A stretch of DNA of 64,000 nucleotides. Origin: a bacterium (GTDB lineage Bacteria; Pseudomonadota; Alphaproteobacteria; SP197). A program made the translations under genes and the position numbers. The stretch's first letter is position 1. Every line of letters starts with the position of its first letter. Positions 38,219 through 48,522 of the stretch are shown here, piece after piece. The DNA lies in the NCBI GenBank assembly GCA_028821455.1, contig JAPPGE010000003.1:1-64000 (forward strand), written 5' to 3'. The notes beneath the pieces are model-generated. The model searched no databases, was not told the origin of the DNA, and saw only the letters and a program-made list of their open reading frames with translations.

Positions 38219-41155
38219 ATGCCCCGATGGCTCAAACGATCCGGGAGAACCGTCGCGTTCGCCGTGCTTGTCGCCGGCGCGGCCACGATCGCCGGTCTTC
38301 ATGGCGCCCGTCACGAGATTGCCGGATGGCTGATCAGCCGCAGCCTCGGCGATGCGATTGCCGGTTTCGAGGTGGCGGAGGTGACGTTGGGGACCGTCAC
38401 CATGACCAACGTCACGTTCAATCCGCAAGGCACACTCGACGAGGCCCAGGCCCAGTGGAGTCTCGGCGGACTGGCCAGCGGCCACCTCGACCGGTTGACA
38501 CTCAGAGGGTGGAGGGCCGACTGGCCCACCCTGTCGCAGATGGCTGCCGGCATGACCGCGCTGGCGGCAGACGTCGTCGCCGAGGACACGCATGTCGACC
38601 TTTCCGGACCATGGGGCGCCATCATCCTTCGCTTTGACGCGGAACTCACCGATCAGCGGCCGGGGCTGAGCGGCACGGGGGAATGGCAGGCAGCACTGAT
38701 GGGACTGGAGGGCGCCGGTGACCTTGCCTTCACCTGGCACGGTGTCGATGACCAGGTGGTGATTGAATTCGCGTCGAAGGCAGATGGCGAGACAAGGGGC
38801 GCCGGACTTCCCGGTGGCCGCATCGTGGTGGAGGGCCTGACGAGCCGTCAGCCGGTGGCCGTGTTTCGTCTGGCGTGGCCTGGCCTCGCGGCAGGCGGCC
38901 TTGACATTGAAGGAACCGTCGACGGCGGTGGCCTCAAGGGGACAGCCTCCCTCTCCGGCGGCAGGGTTCCCCTTACCGCCGACATCGGTGTCACGGGCGA
39001 TGGCGAGGTCTGGCAGGTCGAGGGGATGGTGACCTCGGGCACGTCGCTCCATGCCGCCCTGCGACTCGACGCCCGGACAGCCGATGTTTCCGAGCCGGCA
39101 AGCTGGACGATCACGGGCGACGGTGTCGTGCAGACGACCGACCTGCATCTGGGGCCGTGGCTGGCGATGGAGAGTGCGAGCGCCGCCGTGAACCTCTCCG
39201 TCGAGGGTGGTCGATTGCGGGCGTCGCTTGGCGCGCCGCTGCCCATCGTTCTCAATCTTGGCGATGGCCTGCGCCTTGACCTTGCCCTGGGGACGGCGTT
39301 GCTGGAGGCAAGGCGGCAGGGCGACGGTGCCGAACTCACCGTAGCCCTCGAGACATCGGGTGAGGTGCCAGGCCGGGGCCGGGGCCGGGCACTCGTCACG
39401 GCTGATGTTGCATTCGACGGTGCCGGCCGTGTTGTTGCCCTCAGGATTCCGGATCTCGATCTCGTCATGGAGGGCGATGTGTCAGGCCATGTCACCGGAT
39501 CGGCCGACGTCGCCGGTGGGCCGGATGCATGGCGAGGAGGCATCGGCATTCACGGTCTCCTGGATGAGGTGGCGTTGGCTGACGCCACCTTCTACAACGT
39601 CACTCTCGATCTGCCGCTGACATTGGCGACCGGAAGCGGCGACCACCTCCTGCGCAGCAATTCATCGGCTCTGTTGCATGTCGGCGAGGCTCGCAGTCAT
39701 GCCATCGTCGCAGGTGGCGTGGACCTGGAGTTGCCGTTCGGAATCGATGTCATGGAACGCGGCATCGAGATTCGCCAGAGCGACACCGGCTGGATCGACC
39801 TGCAGACGTTCACACATGGTCCCATACGCCTGGTGGGGCCGGTCTCCGTCAAGCTCGAGAAGGAGTCACTCCCTCTCTTTGTCCTGGAGCAGCTGGGAAA
39901 GGACCTGTCCTGGGATCTGCGTCTGCAGGTCAGCGATACACCGCTGCATGCTGTCGTTCTCGATGACAGTCCGCGTCCCGCGATCATCGAGGGGATCCTG
40001 CCGGATCTCGGCATCCGCCTCGAAAGCCTTGGAGCCCATTACCTGCAGGCAACCATGGAGGCAGAAGGTGGTGATCTCGTCGTCAGGGGACCAGACTTGA
40101 GGGTCAGGGATATCCGTGCCCTCCTCAACTACAATTCGGGCCTGTCGCCCTGGCCACAGTTCAGTGCCGACGTGAGAAAGATCGATGACTTGAGAGACCC
40201 GCAACGCTTTACCCGGATGTCAGTGGACGTGGTGGCGACGCCAGTGTGGCCGGAAGGCGACGATGCGCGCCTGTCGATGACCCTCCACACCGACAAGACC
40301 CGATTTGTCGGTGCCATCGATGCCCGTTACATGCCGGAACGAGACCGTCTCGAAGCATCTGTCAGGACAGCCAGCGCGCTGTTCGAGATCCCGGGACTGC
40401 AGCCGGCGGACCTCTCCCCTCTCTACGGTGCACCCTTCAGTGATGTCCGTGGAGGCGTGGCTGTCACGGGAACACTCTGGTTCGAAGGAGAGGAGTCTGG
40501 CGCCAATCTCTCTGTCGACGTCAATGACGTCTCTGCCACGGTCGCTGGTGTCCAGGTGCGGCATGCCTCCGGCACCACCACCTTCACCAACCTCCTGCCG
40601 CCGGAGACATCGTCTGCCCAGACGTTCACGATCGCCGGACTCGACGCTCCCCTGCCGCTCCACGATGTCGAAGTGATGCTGTCCTGGCCCGGCGACGGCA
40701 CGGTGGTGGTCGAGAGCGCCGTGGCTCGCCTGCCAACAGGGCAACCATTCAGGGTCGAGCCCGTGGGTCGTGATGGTCACGCCATGAGATTCCGTCTTTC
40801 CGGACTCGATGCCGTATCCCTCTTCGACCATGCGGGGGTAGCGGGACTCGATCTGGAGAGCCGTCTCGATGGCGAGGTCGCGGTGTTGCCTGGCGAGGCG
40901 GGTCTTGTAATCGACATGGCCGAGCTCCGCACCTCGTCGCCGGGCGTCGTCGCCTTCGCCGGCAGCGGAGTGCGGGCCTACGATGCGCTGGTGTTCCACT
41001 ACGACCGCCGACAAGGGACATCCGGATCGATGCATGTCACGATGACGGAAGGCCGGTGCCGGTTGCGCCAGGAGTTCTCTCTCGGTCACGGTATCCACGC
41101 GTTGGCCGGCGCAGTCGCGGCATGGATGGGTGACGCTCGATGCGACAGCACGTGA
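38219..41155 (+). CDS. Large YdbH/AsmA-superfamily-like envelope protein
   Basis: Single N-terminal TM (TVAFAVLVAGAATIAGLHG) then ~950 aa beta-rich repeats; C-terminal LDLESRLDGEVAVLPGEAGLVIDMAELRTSSPGVVAFAG typical of YdbH-type ends. Confidence 0.65.
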   Translation: MPRWLKRSGRTVAFAVLVAGAATIAGLHGARHEIAGWLISRSLGDAIAGFEVAEVTLGTVTMTNVTFNPQGTLDEAQAQWSLGGLASGHLDRLTLRGWRADWPTLSQMAAGMTALAADVVAEDTHVDLSGPWGAIILRFDAELTDQRPGLSGTGEWQAALMGLEGAGDLAFTWHGVDDQVVIEFASKADGETRGAGLPGGRIVVEGLTSRQPVAVFRLAWPGLAAGGLDIEGTVDGGGLKGTASLSGGRVPLTADIGVTGDGEVWQVEGMVTSGTSLHAALRLDARTADVSEPASWTITGDGVVQTTDLHLGPWLAMESASAAVNLSVEGGRLRASLGAPLPIVLNLGDGLRLDLALGTALLEARRQGDGAELTVALETSGEVPGRGRGRALVTADVAFDGAGRVVALRIPDLDLVMEGDVSGHVTGSADVAGGPDAWRGGIGIHGLLDEVALADATFYNVTLDLPLTLATGSGDHLLRSNSSALLHVGEARSHAIVAGGVDLELPFGIDVMERGIEIRQSDTGWIDLQTFTHGPIRLVGPVSVKLEKESLPLFVLEQLGKDLSWDLRLQVSDTPLHAVVLDDSPRPAIIEGILPDLGIRLESLGAHYLQATMEAEGGDLVVRGPDLRVRDIRALLNYNSGLSPWPQFSADVRKIDDLRDPQRFTRMSVDVVATPVWPEGDDARLSMTLHTDKTRFVGAIDARYMPERDRLEASVRTASALFEIPGLQPADLSPLYGAPFSDVRGGVAVTGTLWFEGEESGANLSVDVNDVSATVAGVQVRHASGTTTFTNLLPPETSSAQTFTIAGLDAPLPLHDVEVMLSWPGDGTVVVESAVARLPTGQPFRVEPVGRDGHAMRFRLSGLDAVSLFDHAGVAGLDLESRLDGEVAVLPGEAGLVIDMAELRTSSPGVVAFAGSGVRAYDALVFHYDRRQGTSGSMHVTMTEGRCRLRQEFSLGHGIHALAGAVAAWMGDARCDST

Positions 41156-42060
41156 AGGACGATACCGGGCTCTTCCCCGGGTCGATTGACGAGACCGTTC
41201 ACCTTCTCGAATCGGAAGGTTACGTAACGGGCCGCGATCTTGCATGCGCCATCTACCTTGCGCTTGCCATGGAAAGACCGCTGTTTCTCGAAGGCGAGGC
41301 CGGGGTCGGCAAGACGGAGACGGCGAAGGTGCTGGCGACGGCGCTCGGCCGTCGACTGATCCGTCTGCAGTGCTATGAGGGACTCGATGTGGCCCAGGCG
41401 GTCTATGAGTGGAACTACCCGCGCCAGATGGTGGAGATCCGGCTGGCGGAGGCTGCCGGGTCGGTCGATCGCGATGCGGTCTCCGGTGCGATCTATCGCG
41501 ACGAATTCCTGCTCAGCCGGCCTGTTCTCGAGGCGTTGCGTCCCCATGACGAGGGTCCGCCTGTCCTTCTCATCGACGAGATCGATCGCACGGACGAACC
41601 CTTCGAGGCCTACCTTCTGGAGGTGTTGTCCGACTGGCAGGTCAGCATTCCCGAACTGGGAACGGTGACGGCCGAACGGCCGCCGATCGTCATCATCACC
41701 TCGAATCGGACACGCGAAGTGCATGACGCGCTCAAGCGTCGCTGCTTCTACCACTGGGTCGACTACCCCTCGCCCGAGCGGGAGATCGAGATCGTGGAGC
41801 GCAAGGTGCCCGGATGCGCGGACCGGCTCGGTGCTGAAATCGTCAGGTTTGTCCAGGCGCTGCGCCGCCAGGACCTCTACAAGACTCCCGGAGTTGCCGA
41901 AACCCTCGATTGGGCGATGGCTCTCGAGCACTTCAACACCCGGTCGCTGGAACCGGGGATTGTCGACAGTTCGCTGGGGGTGCTGCTCAAGCACCAGGAC
42001 GATGTCCGGGCCATCAGGGACACCGGCATCGAGGTACTCTTGAAGGAGGCCGGCACGTGA
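41140..42060 (+). CDS. MoxR-family AAA+ ATPase (CoxD-like)
   Basis: FLEGEAGVGKTETAKVLATALGRRLIRLQCYEGLDVAQAVYEWNY; LLIDEIDRTDEPFEAYLLEVL. Confidence 0.92.
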   Translation: MRQHVKDDTGLFPGSIDETVHLLESEGYVTGRDLACAIYLALAMERPLFLEGEAGVGKTETAKVLATALGRRLIRLQCYEGLDVAQAVYEWNYPRQMVEIRLAEAAGSVDRDAVSGAIYRDEFLLSRPVLEALRPHDEGPPVLLIDEIDRTDEPFEAYLLEVLSDWQVSIPELGTVTAERPPIVIITSNRTREVHDALKRRCFYHWVDYPSPEREIEIVERKVPGCADRLGAEIVRFVQALRRQDLYKTPGVAETLDWAMALEHFNTRSLEPGIVDSSLGVLLKHQDDVRAIRDTGIEVLLKEAGT

Positions 42061-43241
42061 GCGCGTTCCTGGCAAACGTGGTGCGCTTTGCGGGTTCCCT
42101 GCGTGCCGCCGGCCTGGCGGCGGGACCAGACAGGGTGCCTGACGCCCTCCGCGCCCTGGACCTGGCGGGCGTCACCCGGCGCGAGGACGTCTTCTGGCTG
42201 TGGCATGCGATCTTTGTCTCGCACGCGCACGAAAGCGATCTCTTTGCCACGATCTTTCATCGCTTCTGGTCGGGGAAATCCGCTGACGGAAAGGTCTTGG
42301 AGGAAGCCGTCGTCGAAGCCGGCGCCACGACCCCGGGACCGGCGGACGGCACCAGGGAAGACGGGCGACATGGTCCGCAAACCGGTGAACAGGGAACCTG
42401 GTCGGCCGCCGAGGCACTGCGCACGATGGACTTTGCCGACATGGACGAAGACGACATGGCGCGGGCGCGCCAGGCGGTGGCACAGATGTCGGTTGCCTTT
42501 GCCCCGCTTGCCGGCCGCCGCTTCAGGCCTTCGCCATCCGGCCGTCGTATCGATCTGAGGGCCGCGCTGCGGGGGGGTGTGCGTCAGCCCGGCGGCATGA
42601 TCACGCTGCCTCTCGTCCGGCGGGTCGACAAGCCGCCCGGGGTGGTGCTGCTGTGCGACATTTCCGGTTCCATGATCGACTACGCCCGCATGCTGATCTG
42701 TTTCGCCCATGCCCTGTCGGCGCTTGGCCGCAATGCGGGCACCCGCCGATGGACTGCCGGCGCGATGAAGGTCCATACCTTTACCTTCGGCACCCGGTTG
42801 ACCGATATCACCCGCGATCTGGCGACGCGCGATGCCGCGGCGGGCCTGCGCACGGTTGCGGCGCGCGTGGAGGACTGGTCCGGCGGCACCCGCATCGGCG
42901 AGTGCCTGGGGACCTTCAATCGCGGCTGGGGCCGGCGTCTTCCCGGCCAGGGCACGATCGTCATTCTCGTCACCGACGGCCTTGACCGCGATGTCGGTGG
43001 CAGCCTCGCGACCGAGATGGCGATGCTCAGGCGTTCGTGCCGGAAACTGGTATGGCTCAACCCCCTGTTGCGTTGGCGTGAATTCCAGCCCCGCACATGG
43101 GGGATTCGCACGATGCTGCCCCATGTTGACGGGTTCCTTCCATGCCATAATCTCGCGAGTCTCGAAGACCTGGCGGAGGTTCTTGCCAGACCGGGACGCG
43201 GATCTGCGGAGGACATGGCAGGATGGCTGAGAGCGGCTTGA
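42057..43241 (+). CDS. VWA domain protein (CoxE-like)
   Basis: VVLLCDISGSMIDYARMLICFAHAL (MIDAS); TFGTRLTDITRDL; GTIVILVTDGLDRD. Confidence 0.92.
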   Translation: MSAFLANVVRFAGSLRAAGLAAGPDRVPDALRALDLAGVTRREDVFWLWHAIFVSHAHESDLFATIFHRFWSGKSADGKVLEEAVVEAGATTPGPADGTREDGRHGPQTGEQGTWSAAEALRTMDFADMDEDDMARARQAVAQMSVAFAPLAGRRFRPSPSGRRIDLRAALRGGVRQPGGMITLPLVRRVDKPPGVVLLCDISGSMIDYARMLICFAHALSALGRNAGTRRWTAGAMKVHTFTFGTRLTDITRDLATRDAAAGLRTVAARVEDWSGGTRIGECLGTFNRGWGRRLPGQGTIVILVTDGLDRDVGGSLATEMAMLRRSCRKLVWLNPLLRWREFQPRTWGIRTMLPHVDGFLPCHNLASLEDLAEVLARPGRGSAEDMAGWLRAA

Positions 43242-43552
43242 TGGAGGACATATTGGAGACCGCCGAGGCCTGGTCCGGGGACGGCCACCGGGTAGCGCTG
43301 GCCACCGTGACCAGAACATGGGGGTCGAGCCCGCGTCCTGTGGGGAGCCAGCTCGTGGTGCGCCAGGACGGCTCATTCCGGGGCTCCGTGTCCGGCGGCT
43401 GCATCGAGGCTGCTGTCGTCGAAAGTGCGCGCGAGGCGATAGGGGACGGAAGGGTGCGCACCCTGGAGTTTACCGTCTCCAACGAACGTGCCTGGGAAGT
43501 GGGGCTCACCTGCGGAGGTACGATTCAGGTTTTCGTCGCACCACTGATATGA
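43223..43552 (+). CDS. XdhC/CoxI family protein, N-domain only
   Basis: VALATVTRTWGSSPRPVGSQLVVRQDGSFRGSVSGGCIE. Confidence 0.9.
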   Translation: MAESGLMEDILETAEAWSGDGHRVALATVTRTWGSSPRPVGSQLVVRQDGSFRGSVSGGCIEAAVVESAREAIGDGRVRTLEFTVSNERAWEVGLTCGGTIQVFVAPLI

Positions 43553-44232
43553 AGGGCGCCACGCTCACGGCCCTCAACGAGGCTCGAAGGAAACGGGAGG
43601 GCGTCATTCACGCGACCTGGCTTGACAGCGGCGAATCGTGGCTGATCTGCCGCGACGATGCTCTTGATGCCGACCTGGCCCGGGACGTCGGCCAAGCGTT
43701 CCGGCTCGATCAGTCCCGGACGCTGGACGTGGGGGGCCGGCCACTCTTCCTTCATGTCTTCAATCCGCCCGTGCGGCTGATCATCGTCGGCGCCGTTCAT
43801 GTCGCGCAGTCGCTGGCAGTTCTTGCCAGAACAACGGGAATGGACCCGGTGATCGTCGATCCCCGACGCGCCTGGGCTGACGCGCGGCGATTCCCCGATG
43901 TACGCGTGATGGAGGCCTGGCCGGACGATGCACTGGCACGGCTGAAACCGGACCACCGCACGGCCGTGGCGGTGCTGACCCACGACCCCCGCATCGATGA
44001 CCCGGCGCTGATCGCCGCGCTCGATTCGCCGGCCTTCTACATCGGCGCCCTGGGCAGCCGGCGCAGCCATGCCAGGCGCCTGGAACGTCTTGCGGACGAG
44101 GGGCTTGACGGTCTTGCCATGGCGCGGATTCACGGCCCCGTCGGTCTCGACATCGGGGCGCGCTCGGCAGAGGAGATCGCACTTTCGATCATGGCGGAAG
44201 TCGTCGCCGCCCGGAACGGAAAACTGCAATGA
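43549..44232 (+). CDS. XdhC family protein, Rossmann domain only
   Basis: RLIIVGAVHVAQSLAVLARTTGMDPVIVDPR; AALDSPAFYIGALGSRRSHARRLERL; overlaps preceding stop (ATGA). Confidence 0.88.
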   Translation: MKGATLTALNEARRKREGVIHATWLDSGESWLICRDDALDADLARDVGQAFRLDQSRTLDVGGRPLFLHVFNPPVRLIIVGAVHVAQSLAVLARTTGMDPVIVDPRRAWADARRFPDVRVMEAWPDDALARLKPDHRTAVAVLTHDPRIDDPALIAALDSPAFYIGALGSRRSHARRLERLADEGLDGLAMARIHGPVGLDIGARSAEEIALSIMAEVVAARNGKLQ

Positions 44233-45854
44233 AGTTCGCAGACATGCCGGTGCGTGACGCTCTGGGCGGCATTCTTGCCCATAGTGTCACGATTGATGGG
44301 CGTTCCGTGAGAAAGGGGCGCCGTCTCGACGAGGCGCTTGTCAGCGAGTTTCTGGCAGCCGGTGTCACCTCGCTCTTCGTCGCCATGCCCGAGACCGGAG
44401 ATGTCCTGGAAGATGAAGCAGCAACCAGGATGGCACGTGCCCTGGCGGGGTCCCATCTCCTGGTGCAGCCCGCCTCAAGGGGCCGGGTCGACATTGTCGC
44501 CCGACAGGCAGGCCTTGTGACGGTCGACACCGTTGCGCTCGAGGCCGTGAACGGTGTCGATGAAGCGGTGACGGTTGCCACGTTGCCCGGATTCGAGCCG
44601 GTGGGTGAGGGTGAGAGAGTGGCGACCATCAAGATCATTCCCTTCGCCGTTCCAGCGACCACCGTTTCCACCTGCATCGGCCTGTTGGAGACCCCGGCAC
44701 TCGCAGTCGCCCCCTTCAGCGCCTGGCGCACGGGCCTTGTCATGTCCACCTCGCCGGCGGTGAAGTCCCGGGTTCTCGACCGCACCGTGAGTGTAGTGAC
44801 TGCGAGAATCGAGGGTTTCGGACTAATGCTTGGCGACAGCGTCAGAACCCCCCACCGGACTCCGGACCTCGCGGACACCATCACCCGCATGGCCACGAGC
44901 CACGACGTCGTTCTCGTCTACGGCGCCTCTGCCATCTCGGACCGCAGGGATGTCATCCCGGCCGCGGTCGAGGCCGCGGGGGGTGTGGTCGATCACCTCG
45001 GCATGCCGGTCGATCCGGGCAATCTGCTGCTTCTCGCCCATATCGGCAGCACCCGTGTTCTCGGTCTTCCGGGGTGTGCCAGGTCGCCGCAACCCAACGG
45101 ACTCGATCTCGTTCTGGGGCGGCTCGCTGCAGGTATCCACGTGACCGGCGCAGACATACAGGCCATGGGTGTCGGCGGTCTCCTCAAGGGGCGGCCTTCG
45201 GGTGTCCTTCCCGTGGCGGGAAGCCGCAAGGAGATGCCGGCCGCGATCGTCCTGGCGGCTGGCCGCAGCCGGCGCATGGGCGGGCGCAACAAGCTCCTGA
45301 TGACGATCGATGGTGTGCCGATGGTCCGTCACGTGGTGAATGCGCTTCTTTCGGCCGGAATTGCGGCCATTCGGGTCGTGACCGGCCATCAGGCCTCCGC
45401 CGTGCGTGCGGCTCTGGCCGGCTGTCCCGTCTCGTTTGTCGACAACAGCGAGCACGAAGCGGGGCTCAGCACGTCACTGAAGGCGGGACTCGATGCGCTC
45501 CCCGCCTCCTGCGGCGCGGCACTCGTCTGCCTGGGCGACATGCCGGCTGTCACCGGACCGGCGCTGCGTTCCCTTGTCCGTGCATGGCAGGGTTCGAAAG
45601 CAAAGGCGATCGTCGTGCCGACGTGGAATGGCCGCCGTGGCAATCCCGTCCTGTGGGACAGCAGCTTCTTCCAGGCGATGCGCAGGGTGACGGGCGACGC
45701 CGGCGCCAGGCACCTGATCGGCGAGTATGGGGACTACGTCATAGAAGTCGCGATGGACGACGGAGCCGTTCTGGTGGATATCGACACGCCGGAGGACGCG
45801 AGCAGTCTCGTCATGGCCGACGGCGAGGCAGATCGGGGGAAGCGCGAACGATGA
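44229..45854 (+). CDS. Molybdopterin-binding domain protein fused to MobA-like/MocA nucleotidyltransferase
   Basis: MoeA/CinA-like N-half (VLVYGASAISDRRDVIPAAVEAAGG); C-half AAIVLAAGRSRRMGGRNKLLMTIDGVPMVRHVV. Confidence 0.88.
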   Translation: MKFADMPVRDALGGILAHSVTIDGRSVRKGRRLDEALVSEFLAAGVTSLFVAMPETGDVLEDEAATRMARALAGSHLLVQPASRGRVDIVARQAGLVTVDTVALEAVNGVDEAVTVATLPGFEPVGEGERVATIKIIPFAVPATTVSTCIGLLETPALAVAPFSAWRTGLVMSTSPAVKSRVLDRTVSVVTARIEGFGLMLGDSVRTPHRTPDLADTITRMATSHDVVLVYGASAISDRRDVIPAAVEAAGGVVDHLGMPVDPGNLLLLAHIGSTRVLGLPGCARSPQPNGLDLVLGRLAAGIHVTGADIQAMGVGGLLKGRPSGVLPVAGSRKEMPAAIVLAAGRSRRMGGRNKLLMTIDGVPMVRHVVNALLSAGIAAIRVVTGHQASAVRAALAGCPVSFVDNSEHEAGLSTSLKAGLDALPASCGAALVCLGDMPAVTGPALRSLVRAWQGSKAKAIVVPTWNGRRGNPVLWDSSFFQAMRRVTGDAGARHLIGEYGDYVIEVAMDDGAVLVDIDTPEDASSLVMADGEADRGKRER

Positions 45855-47080
45855 GCGTGACGATCGACTCCATCAACCAGGCCTCACGCGTGATCGCAGG
45901 GCATGTCGTCAGGACGCCCTGTGTCCATTCGCGCACGTTGTCGACAATGAGCGGCGCCGATGTGTTCGTGAAGTTCGAGAATCACCAGTTCACGGCATCC
46001 TTCAAGGACCGCGGCGCCCTGGTGAAGATCGCGTCTCTCGCGGACGAGGAACGCTCCCGCGGCGTCATCGCGATGTCAGCGGGCAATCATGCCCAGGCCG
46101 TAGCCTACCATGCCCAGCGCCTGGGCATTCCGGCGACCATCGTCATGCCCGAGGGAGCGCCAGTGGTGAAGGTCAAGAACACCGAGCGCTTTGGCGCCCG
46201 GGTCATCCTGACCGGCGAAACCATCGACGATGCGGCTGTGTCCGCACATCTCATGGCGGCCGACGAGAATCTCGTCTTTGTCCATCCCTATCATGATGAT
46301 CACGTCATGGCAGGGCAGGGAACCCTTGCCCTCGAGATGCTCGAGGATGCACCGGACCTCGATGTCATCATCGTCCCGATCGGTGGCGGGGGGCTGATCG
46401 GCGGCATCGCCATTGCCGCCAGGGCCGTCCGTCCGGAGGTGGAGATCGTCGGTGTCGAAGCCGAGATGTTCCCGTCGATGTATCAGCAGCTCCAGGGACT
46501 GGAGGTGAAGGCGGGAGGCCGCACCATCGCCGACGGCATTGCCGTGAAGACGCCCGGAAGAAATGCCGTTCCGATTGTCCGGGATCTCGTGTCGGACATT
46601 GTCCTGGTGAGCGAAGGCCAGCTTGAACACGCCGTCCAGACCTATCTGGAAATCGAGAAGACGGTGGCGGAAGGCGGAGGGGCTGCGTCTCTTGCCTGCC
46701 TTCTCGCCCGGCCCGAACGCTTCCGCGGGCGCAAGGTGGGCCTTGTCCTGTCGGGAGGCAACATCGACAGCCGGGTGCTGTCGATGGTGATCGAGCACGG
46801 TCTCGTGCGAGACGGCCGCATGGTCCGTCTCGGCCTGGAGATTCCCGATGCACCGGGTGTGTTGGGCAGGGTGTCCGCCATCATCGGCGAAACCGGAGCG
46901 AACATCATCGAGGTGCATCACCAGAGGGCGTTCTCCAATCTCTCGGTCAAACTTGCCGACCTCGATATCGTCCTTGAAACCCTCGACCGGGATCACATCG
47001 GACGGATTGCGGGGCGTCTGCGGGAGGCCGGCTTCCGCGTCCAGCCCGTCGAACCCGTCTCCGGCTCGAGAACGGTCTGA
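45851..47080 (+). CDS. Threonine ammonia-lyase (PLP) with C-terminal ACT domain
   Basis: ENHQFTASFKDRGALVKI; SAGNHAQAVAYHAQRLGIPATIVMPEGAP; GGGGLIGGIAIAA; C-terminal ACT-like DAPGVLGRVSAIIGETGANIIEVHHQR. Confidence 0.92.
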   Translation: MSVTIDSINQASRVIAGHVVRTPCVHSRTLSTMSGADVFVKFENHQFTASFKDRGALVKIASLADEERSRGVIAMSAGNHAQAVAYHAQRLGIPATIVMPEGAPVVKVKNTERFGARVILTGETIDDAAVSAHLMAADENLVFVHPYHDDHVMAGQGTLALEMLEDAPDLDVIIVPIGGGGLIGGIAIAARAVRPEVEIVGVEAEMFPSMYQQLQGLEVKAGGRTIADGIAVKTPGRNAVPIVRDLVSDIVLVSEGQLEHAVQTYLEIEKTVAEGGGAASLACLLARPERFRGRKVGLVLSGGNIDSRVLSMVIEHGLVRDGRMVRLGLEIPDAPGVLGRVSAIIGETGANIIEVHHQRAFSNLSVKLADLDIVLETLDRDHIGRIAGRLREAGFRVQPVEPVSGSRTV

Positions 47081-47168
47081 CACCGTGGGCGGCCGCTATG
47101 CGCCGGCCGGGGAATCGGCTATGTGTCTCCAGGCCAAGGGGGGTGTCTGACGTTGAAGGTCGTGTGCC

Positions 47169-47915
47169 ATGAGTCGTGGTAGGGATCCCGTGCGGCGCAA
47201 GGTGATCTGTGTCGTTCACGGCGAATGGTCGACCACCGGTCGCATCGGTCGAATCCTTCGCGAAGGAGGCCACGAGGAGGTGCGCTGCTGCCTGAAGACC
47301 GGTGACGTTCTTCCCCAGAACTTCCACGATATCGCCGGCGCCATCATCTTCGGCGGCCCGATGAGCGCCAATGATGACGGCACGTTGGACTTCATCGCCG
47401 CCGAACTGCGCTGGATCGACCGGGTCCTCGAGGCGGGCACGCCGTTCTTCGGGGTCTGCCTTGGAGCCCAGATGCTGGCCCGCAGCCTCGGAGCTGCTGT
47501 GAAACCGCATGAGGACGGCTGGCACGAGATCGGGTTCACGCAGCTGGTTCCCACGGAGTCCGGACGGTCGGTGCTGGGTGATTTGCGCCATGTCTATCAG
47601 TGGCACGGGGAGGGTTTCGATCTTCCCGGGGGATGCGAACTTCTCGCCACCAGTGTGACAGAGCACTTCCCCAACCAGATGTATTCCTGCGGCCCGAGCG
47701 TCTACGGCGTGCAGTTTCATCCGGAATGCACCATCGACATGATCGGCGAGTGGATGAAGGAGGGGGCGGAGGAACTCGACGAACGGGGCGCCCAACAGCC
47801 TGAAGAACAGCTGGCCGACGCCGGCAGGTACGATCACCTGGTCGATGCGTGGCTGCCGGGCTTCTTTGAACGCTGGCTCGGCGCCGCCGACTCCGGGAGG
47901 ATGGCGGCCGAATAA
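47169..47915 (+). CDS. Class I glutamine amidotransferase
   Basis: GAIIFGGPMSAND; PFFGVCLGAQMLARSLGA; GVQFHPE. Confidence 0.9.
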   Translation: MSRGRDPVRRKVICVVHGEWSTTGRIGRILREGGHEEVRCCLKTGDVLPQNFHDIAGAIIFGGPMSANDDGTLDFIAAELRWIDRVLEAGTPFFGVCLGAQMLARSLGAAVKPHEDGWHEIGFTQLVPTESGRSVLGDLRHVYQWHGEGFDLPGGCELLATSVTEHFPNQMYSCGPSVYGVQFHPECTIDMIGEWMKEGAEELDERGAQQPEEQLADAGRYDHLVDAWLPGFFERWLGAADSGRMAAE

Positions 47916-47919
47916 GGTG

Positions 47920-48522
47920 TCAGGCGCGTTCCCTGAGAGCCGCTTCCAGGAGGACGAGCCGGTCGTTGCCCCAGAACATCTGCTCGCCGAGGAAGAAAGT
48001 TGGAACTCCGAACGCCCCGCGCCTGGCGGCTTCCTTGACTCTCGCCTCCATGTCATGGAGGAGGTTGTCGCTCTCCATGTCGCTCCGGAATCTCCCGACA
48101 TCGAGGCCGCCGAAGTCAGCCGCCTGTTCGAAGTCCTCCTGGACCAGCCTTTCTCCGGGTGTGATGAAGATGAGCGACATCACCGCTCGGGAGAAGAACT
48201 CCGCGGCGCCCTGGCGTTCGGCGGCCAGACAGGCGAGCGCGGCCAACAGGGGATCGAACGCCAGGCGGTCGACCGGTTCCAGGTAGTCGATCCCGTAATG
48301 ACGGGCCCACGCCGCGGCGTCCTGCTTGCGGTAGTCCCAGTCGTACTGGCCGGCCGCGCCCTCGAAGGGGTCCTTGCGACCGGCTGAGATGAGCGGACCG
48401 CTCTGCAACGGCAGCCAGCGGAAGCGGCAACCCGTCTCGCGCTCGATGCGCCCCAGCTGCGTGGAAGCAAGATAGGAGTAGCGGCTGCCCGGACCGAAGT
48501 AGAAATCGACCTCTTGGGTCAT
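47920..48522 (-). CDS. DsbA-family / 2-hydroxychromene-2-carboxylate isomerase-like protein
   Basis: VDFYFGPGSRYSYLASTQL...FRWLPLQSGPL...AARRGAFGVPTFFLGEQMFWGNDRL. Start 48522 preferred over listed 49356. Confidence 0.88.
   Translation of the reverse strand: MTQEVDFYFGPGSRYSYLASTQLGRIERETGCRFRWLPLQSGPLISAGRKDPFEGAAGQYDWDYRKQDAAAWARHYGIDYLEPVDRLAFDPLLAALACLAAERQGAAEFFSRAVMSLIFITPGERLVQEDFEQAADFGGLDVGRFRSDMESDNLLHDMEARVKEAARRGAFGVPTFFLGEQMFWGNDRLVLLEAALRERA

Noticed and set aside
37634-39148. 504 aa minus-strand ORF
   Set aside because: Antisense to amidase and YdbH-like genes with no recognisable motif.
45074-47080. 668 aa ORF as an extended threonine ammonia-lyase
   Set aside because: First ~260 codons overlap the MobA-like gene in another frame; true start ATG at 45851 overlaps the upstream stop.
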